From positions 60,549,477 through 60,613,476 of the forward strand of contig NC_092497.1 of the NCBI RefSeq assembly GCF_047495875.1: a stretch of DNA of 64,000 nucleotides, written 5' to 3'. Source of the DNA: Pithys albifrons albifrons (taxonomy: Eukaryota; Chordata; Aves; Passeriformes; Thamnophilidae). Below, in pieces: positions 23,261 through 35,400 of this stretch (the stretch's first letter is position 1; the number at the start of each line of letters is the position of its first letter). The translations under genes and the position numbers were made by a program. The notes under the pieces are model-generated. The model was not told the origin of the DNA. It saw only the letters and a program-made list of their open reading frames with translations, and made no database searches.

Positions 23261-25032
23261 ACAAGTTTTAAACAAATTAGCTTTGTGTTTGGATGGTAAT
23301 ATCTTGTTGTCCCTTTGGTGGATGTAATTATTTACATGGCTTTTAGTTCACACTGGTGTATAACAGAAATCCAAGAACACTAATGCTGTACAAAACATAG
23401 GGTAAAAAGAGGCATAGTCTCTAGGCAAAACCTACAGGGATGCAGATCACATAGCCATAGTGTGGGTGGATTCAGGCTCTGAGTTCTGAATACAGAAAGT
23501 TAGACGGGATATCCCTAATGTGTTTCAGGAAAAAACCAAAACCAACAAACAACAACAAGGCCATCACCAAAAAAACCCCAAATAACCAAAACCAATTTCA
23601 GAAGTTCTGTGTTTTTGCTGGCCAGCAGTAGTGCTGCTCACGGGTTGTCCTGCTGTGTTGCTGCTCTTTCTAGTTTTGATGTTTCATAACTGGACCACCA
23701 TAGACCAGGGAGTGTGAAAATCCTGTGGTTTGCTGCTTCTATGAGATGGCATGCACAACGTGCCCAACAAAGGCTGTAGGTCTCAAGGCAGGAGGCACTA
23801 AGAGGTGTTTTGTCAAACAAATGTTAGAGAACAGGAAGAACAGAAGCACATGAAAAAAACACCTTGTATGAGGAAGCTGTGGCCTGCCTTCAGTGTTCAC
23901 TTCCTGAGTTCTGTTTTTCCTTAGCTGAAGCTGTGCATTATGAGCTCTTGACTTCACTGAACTTCTCTGCCTTGGAAGTGCTGGGTGAGAAGACAGAGAA
24001 AGGACCAAAGGTAACAGACTCCAAGCCACATTTGGCATCTAATGTGATGGCTCGTTTGGCCAATGCCAATGTGAGAGTTCAGGGCAGAGGACTCTTGACA
24101 TGTCACTCAGCAGCTTCAATTCAAAGTTAAAGGGAAGTCTCCTGCAAACTATTCTTACATCCCACCTTGAAAAGCGTTAATGTCAGCAGGGGCTGTCATT
24201 TCTAGAGCTATGAAGGTCAGCAAGTCTGAGTTTGCAGTTTGGAGCGACTCCCTCGCGTTCCCTCCTCAAACATGTTTGCATCAGTGGAAGTTTAGCATGG
24301 TTGCATTTTCTCCACATCTTCCTGAAACATCGAGGCACAAGTTTTGGCTTCCACAACTACATGAACCTCCCAGTCCTTTCTAACTCCAAATACAAGACCA
24401 TTTCCAAACCTCAAGCTCAGTCTTTTCTGCATCAGCTGTCATCTGGAGCAATAAACTATACTATAAAAGAAGTGCTAAGACATTATTTGTTCTAGGAACA
24501 ACTTCTGTGTCTCAGTCCAATACTCCACCATTATTTTTGCCGTCTCATTTTATAATCCTTTTCATATGTCAGTCATGTTCCAGCTAAAAATGGCTTCAAC
24601 TTTTAGTGGCATTTGTTTACATCCAAACTTGATCAAAACCTGATTCCTCTGGTGCTTAAAGCTGTCTGATTTCTGACCTAAAGGTACCTGGAGTCACTTT
24701 ATCCGCCTTGGATTTTGAGCTCGATCCCAGATTTGTCTCAAGGGATACTGTTTTACCCACGGTGTAGAAACTGAAATCCATTCTTTGCAGATGGGATGAG
24801 TTGAGCTCAGCTGGGCACCACGTGCCCACCAAGCTGCTCTATCCCCCTCCCTGCTCAAGGGGATGTGAGGAAGAAAAATACAAAGAAAACGTCCGGACAA
24901 GATAAGGACAAGGAGGATCATTCTCCATTTACCATCACAAGCAAAACAAGCTCATCTTGGGGAAATTGGTTTTTATTCTTGGCAATAAGTAACAGTGTAG
25001 GCTGTGAGAAATTTCAACAAATCTAATGCAAT
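23261..25032 (+). repeat. Left arm of ~1.8-kb inverted repeat pair
   Basis: The whole arm matches the reverse complement of 39251-41072, with about 14.2 kb between the arms. Homology is visible from GTTTTAAAC near 23264 to AATCTAATGCAAT ending near 25032; flanking sequence is unrelated. A segment at 24780-24960, read on the minus strand, resembles the R-U5 end of avian LTRs: CTTATCTTG.., a pyrimidine-rich stretch, then GGGGGATAGAGCAGCTTGGTGGGCAC..CCCAGC. The arms may therefore be copies of an ERV-derived repeat, or an inverted segmental duplication carrying one. Open frames of 60-99 aa occur inside and are not credible genes (see the core entry). An A/C-rich tract (about 23527-23600) is shared with the other arm. 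Confidence 0.92.
23831..24567 (+). repeat. High-identity core of the inverted repeat, left copy
   Basis: This 737-bp core aligns without indels to the reverse complement of 39712-40448. By eye I count six differences, at 24008, 24047, 24054, 24189, 24257 and 24315 (about 99.2% identity). The outer 177 bp and 252 bp of the core are identical. On both sides of the core, identity falls abruptly to roughly 91-93% with small indels. The core holds small + frames (23864-24130, 88 aa; 24180-24383; 24232-24495, 87 aa), also present in the other copy. The changes alter residues in those frames (K/Q, M/L, R/H, G/R, R/H, H/Q), so protein-level constraint is not supported. A gene-conversion tract is the best reading. 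Confidence 0.85.
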
Positions 25033-26816
25033 TAACATAGTGTTTGTACATAAGTAATTTGAGTCAGATCTTGGGGTTCTGAGTTTAAGTAGTCATTATG
25101 AAAATTGCAAAAATTTATGCAAAAAAGAGCTGTTACTGAAATGACTGAGCATAACATGAATGAAGGTGTGCTGTATTTTCAGCAAATGAGAGTTACTGCA
25201 AGACACAGACCTTAGGCAACAGTAGAGGTCTATCTCTTCTTTGTTAGATAATACTTTTTAGAGGAAGATAATCTGCAAATTTATGACAGCTTTCTACCAA
25301 GGAATTTAATTTTCTTTGTTATTGACCTAGAAAAAAGCTCTAAGAATTGCAGAGTATATATAAACAAAGGAAGTAATTGACCTTTTCCTGAAAACACAGC
25401 AGACCTTGCATCACTTAATGACTTCCTGCACAGTTAGAATCTTCTTCCAGTCATAAGAAATGCAAGCAATCTAAACAACAATTCAGTTTACGATTTTTTA
25501 AAATTTATGATGTTTGAAACAAAGGTAATGATTTGTATAACTCACTGAATTAAAGGATTAACTCACTCTTTATTTCTTGACTGTTTGATGGCATAAAAAT
25601 GTAATTGTCTTAATTAAATACAGTTCAGTGAATTATGAGAGAACCTCAGATATGTTTAATAAAAAGGAAAAAAGTTATGTATTGCACTGGAATGTAAATG
25701 ATGCATAGGAGGGGTGTTCATTTTTGTTATTCCCTTAAAAGACGGTATTTATTTGGAGTCTCATGATCCTTGTAACTGAAGTATGATCAGAAACACATGC
25801 TTGGATTTAATATAGAAATGGAGAGCCAAGTGCTGGATTCTCATTTTTCTCCTCTTGCACTCTGCATAGTGCAGAGAAAAATGGAAAATATCAGGCACAT
25901 CACCTAAATTCATTTATTTATTGCCTGCAATTTCATGTACATTTTCCACTTGTTTTGCAAATTCTCATCTGAAGCAGAGATGTGGTGTGAGGTTGGGGAG
26001 TTCATCCATCCCAATTTTCATGATGTTCTGCTAATGCACAGAACTTGCATCCCAGGTAGAATTTCATGTAAACCCGTACCTGTCTGACTGAGACATGCAC
26101 AGAATTTAGAACATGGTAGATAAAAGGTTTCAGAGTCTAATCAGTCACCTAATTAGTGGTGAGGAGCATTAATTCGCAATGTGCTTTCTGATGATCTGCT
26201 CTCAAATATAAGAATGGTTGTAAGAGAAACCCTCTGAAATGTAATTCTGTCTGACAGCTGACCTCTTCAGTCCTGATGATTTACTGTGGGCAGTAATATG
26301 CATTGCCATGGGTATCACAAGGAATTTGGTAAGCAGCAAAAGTGCTCACTGGAGCAAAATATTTTCTGTGGCCTTTTTTTGTGCATCAGTTTAATAATAA
26401 AAGTGTGTTTCGAAAAAGGAAAAAATTGTAAGTAAGAGAAAGTGGTTTGGAAAAGAGGTTTCAAAACATACAATGTTTTTTTCATTCAAGTGGTACGTGG
26501 AGAGAACTGAGGAATTAAGTCTGTGAGTTTAGTTACAGAAAATAGTTAAGTGGCTGGCAAAAGCAGAGTATAAAAACCAAAATACTAATGGTAGCATTTA
26601 TTTGTTGATTAATACATACCTGGTGACATAATGTGTGAACTGAAAACATTTTAAATAATTCTTGTATTTTTGTCCATATCTACTTTGGGGAAAATGGCAT
26701 GTTGCTCAAGTAGAAAGAGTTTTGTCTTGAAGCACTTGCAGGATAACTAGAATAAAATAAGGAAACTCAGTTGTTTGGCAGAAGGAAAGTTGGGTCATAC
26801 CCTCTACCAGAAAGGT
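25033..26816. other. Intronic DNA between inverted-repeat arms, nothing recognised
   Basis: AT-rich, with no LINE, LTR or exon signature seen. Confidence 0.45.
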
Positions 26817-26923
26817 TGTTTTTTTTGTTTTTGTTTTTGTTTTTGTGTTTTTTTGTGTGTTTGTTTTTGTTTGTTTGCTTGTTTGTTTTAGTTTGTTTTG
26901 TTTTGATTTGGGTTTTTTTTGAA
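26817..26923. repeat. T/G-rich low-complexity tract
   Basis: (TTTTTG)n and (TTTG)n units over about 105 bp. It produces a lysine/threonine-rich 94-aa antisense frame (26706-26990) by composition only. Confidence 0.9.
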
Positions 26924-28904
26924 ATACAGGGTTAGGGGAAAACAATATAAATAGACACAATTTTTTTAGAAACACCATACTTGTCATCATGCTGCATTAA
27001 ATAAAGCAACTGGAAAGAGAAAATGTCAGTGCTTTGCCACTCTGTGGTTTTCTATTCAGACAGCACTGGTGATGACTTTTTAAAGTAGTTTTTGCACTGC
27101 TTTTCTGGAAGGTCCCTTTTTTCCTTTTTTTCCTACTTTGTTTTTTAAAAGTACATTTATTTCATGTCAGTGTTAGATACAGATGTAGAAATCACCTATG
27201 ACACTTGTGCTGTAGCCATTAGTCCCTTATATAATGAGCTTGAACCGATAATCTTCAAAAAAAAAGTACATTTCCAAGAGTGTTACAGTTTTTTATAACT
27301 CACATAGTGAAAGGGATGAACAAGGTGGCAAAGGTAGCCCTTTTCAAATCCAGTGGTAGGAGGAGGTACAGTGCCCTTTACCTGTCACTGAACTCTAAAC
27401 AAGCCTTTCTTAGCATGGTTCAATAATCCTTGTTAATATGTGCAGTGTACATTTCACTGCTAGAAACGGCAGAACCCTCATTAGGGTTACTGCTCACTGT
27501 GTTTCAGTCATGACATCCACAGCTGGCCTGCTAGGAAAGTGCTTCCCAAAGTACCTGCCTAATGCAGTGATGGATGCACATCTTGTTAATAAACCAGTGG
27601 AGTTTCATTACTGTAAACCCACACAGTGCTTTGCACAGTCACTCCACAAAAACCAAGACATACCATGCTTTATCCAGTTGTTGTGTAATGCTAGTACCAT
27701 TTCTCAAAATTAATAGCAATCACTAGTGAGTCTGTACAGTAGAAATGAACACCACTTGTTCTGGTTTTTGGTTTTGTTTTGTTTTTCATTTCATTTAAAT
27801 AACAAGATTTTAAAAGAGTACATAACTTTATTCCAGCTGATGACCATGGAATCCCTGTTGCGTGTGCCTGGGATTTGCCCAGGACTCTTAGGTACACCTG
27901 TCTTTTCATAATGCTGTGAGTGACTGATACCTACTGTAAGATTTATCCTTTCATTACCATGGCAGAAAAGCTGTAGTTGACCAATAAAACCAGGAGCAAT
28001 AGTAGAAGCAGTTGCATTTTTATTTAAATATAGGGGATATGCACATTCAAAACTTCATGACATGGCTGATATTTACAGAATGACAGTAGGCAGACAGACA
28101 CTGCATGAAGGCAAATTGAGTGTACTAAATTATTGTAATAGTAGAAGAGCAAATAAAAATTGTTTATTTTTTATTTACATTTATGTATGGGAGCACAAGG
28201 GAATTTCTGTACTTGTACAAAAGAACATGGGCTCGAGGGGGAAGATGATAGGCAGAGTGTTGAAGTTAGATTAATATGGATACTTTCTGCATTCTGCAGA
28301 CTGGGTTTTTTTCAGTTTGCAGAATGAATTAACTTTTATATGGAGAACAGACAAGATAGACGTTCTTTAAGGATGGTGATTTTTCAGGATTACATAGATA
28401 TATCTGAATGAAACCTGTAATCTCTAAGTTAGTCCCAGTTGTATCTGTCAGACCAGAGACTGCTCAGTTGCGCAGGAGATGTGTACAAATGGCACAATCC
28501 CATTTGGACCATATTTTAGTGAAGGCATAATGAGCTGTGCTCACATGTAAGCATAGTGTTTGATAGTTCAGCTTGAGGTAGGTGGCACAGATGATGTATT
28601 TTGTGGGGATTTTTTCCCCTCCAATTGCTGATGTATAACACTGGAAATAGCATTGGGTGTAGCAAGTCTGTAGCACTATTTTTCATACCACTTTTGATGC
28701 TGCTCTGAGTCTTAAAAAATTGGCATCACATTTAATTATTTTTTGCAAGTTTTGCATATTCTCTAAGATATTCACTATTAAATTAAGCTGTAAAAAAGAA
28801 AGAAAAAATAAAGACCTTAACTATTCCCTATTCCTCACTCCACTTTATTCTTTCTTGAATTATTACTTGTTGTCTAAGCTTGTAAAGCAATAGAGTTGCT
28901 TCGC
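26924..28904. other. Intronic DNA, nothing recognised
   Basis: About 2 kb without an identified element. The 91-aa frame at 27438-27713 has no recognisable motif and no splice-site support. Confidence 0.4.
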
Positions 28905-29350
28905 TCAAACTTTACTTGCAGTTCTCTGTCTGGCTCTTGTTCTCTGCTGTACCTTTTTTTTTGTCACTGCATCCTCTCTTTCCCCAAGCTCTGAATCCAT
29001 AAGCCTGGATGCATATTTTCTATTTGCTTCTGCTTCTATTCTGAATTCCCTGTTCTCACTTCCTTTCTTACTGTGCAGCAATTCACTTGGCATGTCTCCC
29101 GGCCCACTCTACACACTCCCACCACCTCCTCCTCTCACCACCTTATCTTCGTTTGCCTGTCTTCTCACTTCAGCATCCATCCCTCCCTCAGTGTCTCGCC
29201 ATCTCTGCCTCTCTCATCTCCAGATGCATAGATAAATACAGATACATGTATTCATGTCTTTCTCCATTTCTCCCTCTGAGATATCTTCTCTTCCCCCTCT
29301 CCACCACCCCAAAGGTCTGTAATCCCTGTGTTCTTTCTTCTTCTGCTTTA
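28905..29350. repeat. Pyrimidine-rich region (+ strand)
   Basis: About 450 bp strongly enriched in C and T on the + strand: CTCTGTCTGGCTCTTGTTC, CCACCACCTCCTCCTCTCACCACC, TCTTCTCTTCCCCCTCTCC. The polypurine complement yields overlapping E/R-rich minus frames (28905-29093, 29188-29415, 29214-29444), which are composition artefacts. No simple periodic unit is evident. It could form unusual DNA structure or mark a decayed repeat. Confidence 0.6.
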
Positions 29351-32095
29351 AATGATGAGGTGCTGTAGGGAATCTCCCTGCTGTAAGCCCCACGCAAGGT
29401 AGCTGCTTTCTCCACTTGGTTTCAACCCATATGTTGGTCTGCACTGGTTTTGGAGGGATATGGGGAGGCAGAGGACAGAGAGATCCATGAATTTTGTGGT
29501 ATTGACTACGTCAAGAGAGTATCAAATCCTGTTTACTGACCAAGAGATGGAAAGACTCTGGGTCATGAAAGAAGAGCATTGTGGTGATGTTTCTGCTGCT
29601 GAGAGTCTTGAGAAGAGATTGCCATGATCTTCATTCTCTAAGTTGTCATGCTGAAGGCTGCAATACTTACGAAGGGTGGGAGTAATTTCTCCTAATCAAA
29701 GACAGCTACTATTATAGGTGCCTACATAAAGCTTCTGTGATATCAGAGTTAAAATCCTTTCAGTGTGTATTTTACCTGATCTATTCAAAATGTCCCTAGG
29801 ATGGAATGAATCATGTTCCAGAATTGCCCATTGCTCTCTGTTGTCTGCAAAGGGAATTCAGATGATTATCAGGGAAGTAAACACTGGTATTTGATCAGAT
29901 GAATTTTGCTCAGTGTTTTTGTACAGACTCAGATGGTATTGAGTCAGACAAGTAATTTGATGGTTCAGAAATGGTAATCAACACTTTCTATATCATCGCA
30001 GACTGTTACACAAATGGAGAGGTAAAGCCAAGGTAGAGCAAGACTCTACTAATGAGGCATCTAATGAGTCTGCTAAGGAAGAATTACTGGAAGTCCTATG
30101 TTTTAACAACAGCTGGTATAAATATTGTGCAGAGGTATAATTGTTCAGAGGAGATTAATACTTAATGTCTCAGGACCATGTGTTGTCATTGCAATATCAT
30201 GTCTTTCTAAATTCCCTTGAAGTGATGTTTGCTTTTCATTTTTTTCATCTCTGAAGAGAAATATTTCCTTGGATACATTTGAGAACCTTCAAGGAGAGGA
30301 AATTTATCTGAAAAGAGCCAAGCTAACTTTGAGGCTATTCCATTGATACTTGTGAAGGTTTTAGCTCTTCTGTCAGAACATGTTGTTCTGGTGGTTGACA
30401 CTGTATGTGCTTTGACCAAATTATTCCTGATTTTATAATCTCTTCAACCACTTTAACTCAATGATAAATGAAGAATTTATTTGTACTAAGATATGCTAGA
30501 GAAGTAAAGGCTTTTAAAATCAGTAGGACAGCCAATTTTGAAAGTGTTGCCATGTACTAAACATTTTCTAGTGCTTCAGTGTAATGGTCTTTTACAATGA
30601 AATCTGAGGCATTTGCATCATAAGATCAGCTCCTGTGTACTGCTGTAGCATCAGTAAGAAATAATAGAAGTCTGCTTTATTAACATGTTGGTATATTTCA
30701 TAACATATCACCATTTCATGCAAAGTTTTTCCGTTTAGATTATCATGGCTAAAATAATATTATTCCTCTTACAATCACTATATAGAGTGTGATGTTCACT
30801 TTATAATATGAGAATTACTTGAAATAACTATGAAGGCTTTTGTCTCTTTTTTAACTCATGCACAACTTTATGAAATGGGGCCAGAGTGGCAATTTTCATC
30901 ATAGTGTTGTGTAACTGTTGGAGTACTTGAGTAAATGGAAATAATTTCATTTTACTGCTGTGCTCTACCTATTTCTAGCACTGTAGACTACAAAAGTAAT
31001 CTTACATGTTCATTTGTAGTAGCCCATACAAAATGAAATGCCTCAACCAAAAGACTGAGCTTCTATAGGCAAACATGTTGTAAATAACTATTTTCTACAG
31101 TTCCTGCAACTTCCATGATTCTGTTTACAAGTGGTCCATGTAATAGTAAACTTTGAGTAAGATCAGGAAGATCACCTTTGGGCATTGTTAATACAGTGGC
31201 AGCTGCAGGATTGGAAGATTGACCCTTATCATCCCTGTCAGGCAGTGCAGCCTGGAGGTTCCAGTTCTTCCGTCAGAGGAGGCTGCCTGCCGTGGTTCTG
31301 TGCCTCCACCCTCCCTGGGCATGGGCACTCATCACTGCCATGATCTTCTCTCCTTATCTCTGCCCTCCGAGCTGGCAGAGCAAGCTTCTCACATGAGCTC
31401 TCCCTCTGAGGTGACGCCTCTTAGGGCAGCACTCCTGTCTCAGACTAATGGAAGTAATGAAATTACAAAACCAGACTTCTTTTTTTAATAATCTCCTGGT
31501 TTCTTTTACTTCAGTAGAGGCAAGGGGCTTCCATTTATCACAGTCAATGTTTTTTATTATTGGTCAAACTACAGTGCTATAAACCAGGCAGCCAACTAAT
31601 TACCCATAAATCTTCGTGGGCAGTTACTGTAAACTATTTGCAAATTAAAACCACTCTGGAGGACAAACTATAAAGCTCTGGCTTTCTACCATCGCAGTTG
31701 ATAAGACTAGTTTTGAAACTCTGGAAAATAGTTTCACATCTTTAAATTCTAGTCAGAGAGATTATTAGTGGTAACTGAGAGAAAGGAAGGTAACTCTTGA
31801 TTTTGGTAGCAATACTGGCCCTAGATCTTCCTGATAATTAAAAAATGTGCTGAATGCAGTGTTCCTTTATTAGCTAAATTTGGTGCCCTTACAAAATTTC
31901 ATTGGCCGATACTGAGAGCGGGGGAACGAAGATGGAACCAGGGTGCTTAATTGTGTGACATACTAGATGGGAAGTTTGCTGATTTTATTATTTTCTAAAT
32001 CCTTTCTGAACTATATGGAATAGTAGTGTGATAGTAGTGTGATTGGAGAATTATTGAGCCAACATCAATTTAAGTTTGAAATTTAGAAATTTAGT
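29351..32095. other. Intronic DNA; GC-richer patch at 31230-31450
   Basis: Mostly AT-rich. At 31219-31488 a GC-richer stretch carries an 89-aa + frame with serine/leucine-rich sequence and no recognised domain. A CpG-containing stretch at 31900-31950 (GAGAGCGGGGGAACGAAGATGG) lies just beyond the LTR and might belong to retroviral leader sequence, but this is unproven. A short GTAGTGTGATA tandem lies at about 32023-32045. Confidence 0.35.
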
Positions 32096-32470
32096 AAGAC
32101 GGGTAAGCAAAAACAGCGCTGGGCTTGCTGGGCGAGCTCGCAGGCTGCTCCAGGCAAGCAAGATTGCAAAACTTTCATTAGTTCTTATACTTTATTTTAG
32201 TTCCTCTTTTGCTTCGATCCTCCCAGCTCTGTTAAATTGAGGACTTTCCACTTGATCTCACTCTGGTCCTCTGTGGGTGCTTCATCCTGTTGCTATGGGG
32301 TCTTCTTCCCGCAGGGTGGTCTTAAGGTGGTCTTAGGGTGGTTGTTTTTACTATTTGCACACGCGTGGTCTATATTCATTACATAATCTTGCATTACTTT
32401 ATATGGTACAATACAAGCTAAGCAAGCATTGTGATATGAAATAATAACTAAACAGGCATCATGAGTTACA
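32096..32470 (-). mobile_element. Avian ERV long terminal repeat, antisense (likely solo)
   Basis: Read on the minus strand, the segment starts TGTAACTCATGATGCC at 32470. It runs through an AT-rich U3 and a polyadenylation-like AATAAAGTATAAGAACTAATG (around 32180-32200), and into a GC-rich U5 with CAGCCTGCGAGCTCGCCCAGCAAGCCC (around 32123-32150). Such a GC-rich cassette just after an AATAAA is typical of avian class II-like ERV LTRs. The 3' end is uncertain (near 32096, possibly to 32075). No primer-binding site or gag follows, so it is a solo or truncated LTR. A run of about 17 As abuts the 5' end. No target duplication could be confirmed. Confidence 0.65.
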
Positions 32471-35400
32471 AAAAAAAAAAAAAAAGACACTGTGGTTTGT
32501 GATTAGACTTGGCCACAGTGAAACTCATGGTGAGACAACAAATATTAATAGAACACTAACTTGCAATCTCACCTTGAATTGCACCACAACTTCACTAATT
32601 ATCAAAGTTTTATTTACGTAACAACTTTATTTAATAAGAAAATTTTATTTTATAGTAACCACTTATTACAGTAGGTTAGCAATAGTTGTTAGTTTCAGCA
32701 GGAAGCTAAGTTCCTTTGTTGAGACATTGGAAAATCAGAGTCTTTTCCAACCAAAGATTGCTTAAAAAAGATAAGTTAGGGAAAAAAATCCCAAATTAAA
32801 ATGATGAGCTCTTCTCTGTTGTCTCTCACAAAATCTATGCAGCTTCACACAAAATAGCAAGTGAGCCTGAAAGTTCCCCATAACTGGGAATTACTTTTGC
32901 TGCCTACATTGGTATACTATGACTGCAGTGAGTGAGTAATTCAAGTAAGACATATATTAAGCCATGGTGTACTAATCCAGGATAACTTCTGTAATAAATT
33001 TAGCAGTAGTTGCATATAAAATACGTCATATGTGTGGTGAAATTATAGTCTGAAGTGCAAGCTGGGACCTGATTAAAGTCCTAATAGTGCTAACAGTTTC
33101 ATCAAAGACTGATTTCTCTGATCATTTATCTTCATGGTGATACAACAAATACATCTTTCTTCAGTTTTTTATGGCTGGGATTTCCTCTGAATAGATTTTC
33201 ATTTTTCCTAAACCCTCAGAGGCACTCTGCTCATCAGAGGACACTTCAGCACAGCTGTACTTCTCCCTCTGGTAACATGGTTTGCTGTATTCTCCTGAGG
33301 GTGGCCTAGGTTTGGCAATGTATTCCTCCTTCTAATTTCAAATACTAGGCAAATACAAGTGAAAGGTGGTGATATGACATGTCTGATAATTCTGTTTTAT
33401 CTTCAAGAGAAATAATACAATTGATTATAAACTTAGTTCAGGGCAAATTCTTTTATGTATAACATGCATGACTCTTTTACAATACTTTAATACTGTGGCA
33501 TAAGAAAATTACCAGAGCTTGAGGAATAATTCATGAAGTGTTGCAGGACTGTAAGATGTTATCTTTTGTGAAAAGAGACAATCTGTGTTAGAAATTCATG
33601 TATGATTACCAGGAGACAGGAGACTGCAGTAAATGCCAATGTACAGGAAATCAGATTTCTAGAAATTATGATGATGGAAAAACAACTTATCACTAAACAA
33701 AGTAAAGAATTCTTTAGATTACTCTTTGGGCAGAATTATTCAGTATTTGAAAGTGCAAATGAGATGAGGAAAAAAATGCATTTTGTGTGTGTGGCACAGT
33801 TCTCTCACTGTCTTGTGACCCACACTTGTTGACTTGTACAGCTGTGCAGTGGAGAGAACCTGTTTGAATTCCTGGGCAGGAAACCATTGGGTGGAAGCTC
33901 AGTGAGTCAACAGTGATTTCCCAAGCAGGGGCATTATGGTGTCAGTTCAACAAAGGGATAATGTCTGACTCAGTGCAAATAATACAGTTCCTCATCCCTC
34001 ATGTGGATGGAAAAAGATGCATTTGCAAATGCACATCAGTTTTCCTGGTGATGAACATACTAGAAATATCATAACTTCATCTGCCATGTTTCTTTATTTT
34101 GAATGGAAAAGGATTTGCAGTAAATAATAAGAATGCTGTTTGGAATCATGACATATGGAAATATTTGCCAAGTGTAACTTCATATTATTTGTCCTGTGCA
34201 TTTCTACCTCTTGAGAGTAATCCCATGACCAAACCTAGGGACCGTTTCACAACCCCGATAAATTAGCCAGAGCAATGTGGGTCTTCTGAGTCAGGATGAC
34301 CTTTTTAAGATTTGTTTTCCTCTTTCTTTGGAGCTCACCACAGACACAGGTTATCTCAGCATCTCTGCAGTTGCAGCAGATTTTGATTTCTATGCCTGTA
34401 GCCAGGCCCACCCCATTGAACAATTAGCAGATGGACCATGTCAGAAGTTAGCAGTTCTCACTGGAGATGCAGCACATGTATATTTAAACACCTCGGGTTT
34501 ACCATTCAAGGAGTCCAATGTGCCACTTCTTAAGAAGTCTGTCTAATTTGACTTCCCCAAGGAACAAAATTTAAACAATAATACCACACTGGGAAGTCAG
34601 TTTCTCACATAATCATGTCCCTGTCACAAAACGGCACAAACTATGTATTTAACGTGAAGGAGAGATTTTGCCTGTGGCCAGTAATTCAGGAAATTTACTT
34701 AATCTTCTGCCATTGTAGCTCCACAGTGCAGAACAACCCCCACAGTAACTTTAGGTCTTACTGAAGGTATTTGTGAGATCTGTGATGAGGAGGCTTCTTT
34801 GCCCTTTGGTAAAAGCTGAAAGGTATCTAATTTCTGTCTTCTGGTTTTTTGGAGATTTTTTTGTTGCTTGTGATGGTGATACTGTTTGGGGATTGAGTTT
34901 TTGTTGGTTTTTTTTTTAATGTCTCAGTAGTCCTGTGTTAGAAGAATGACACTGCCAAAAAAGGGTGTATTTTCCTTTTTATTTTTTGAGGAATGCAGAA
35001 ATTTAATTTTCTTAATTACTCATCTTCACAGACATTACACTTCAGCACCATGCAATTAGGAACCAATCCTACTGTGTTGCTGTTGGCAAATGTGCCCTGT
35101 AGATAAATTTTGCATTTATGCTGCTACAGAAAGGCTTACCAAAGACAAGGGACATAAAAAGTGCTCTAATTGGCTAAATGCAGCCATAAGGAGAAATCCA
35201 GACATAATGCAGGAAGTGTGTGATAGCAGCCTGTTGTTCAGGTAGCAGGCATTTTTTCCTAAAGGGACTAACAATATGGCTTTGAAAAATCCTCTTCAGA
35301 AGAAAGAATATGGAGAAATTAAGCAGTTAACTTGAAATATATGACCTGAAGCCTCTAAGTGACTTGCAATAGCCTATAATTAGCTCATGTAAGATCAAGA

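Noticed and set aside
26706..26990. 94-aa Lys/Thr/Asn-rich minus frame
   Set aside because: Encoded by the complement of a T/G-rich low-complexity tract.
31219..31488. GC-richer 89-aa frame considered as CAMK4 first exon or CpG island
   Set aside because: The peptide does not end in the expected ELGR-type sequence, there is no donor in the right phase, and CpG density is low.
34277..34546. 89-aa + frame with plausible amino-acid composition
   Set aside because: No motif or homology recognised; neighbouring sequence gives no exon support.
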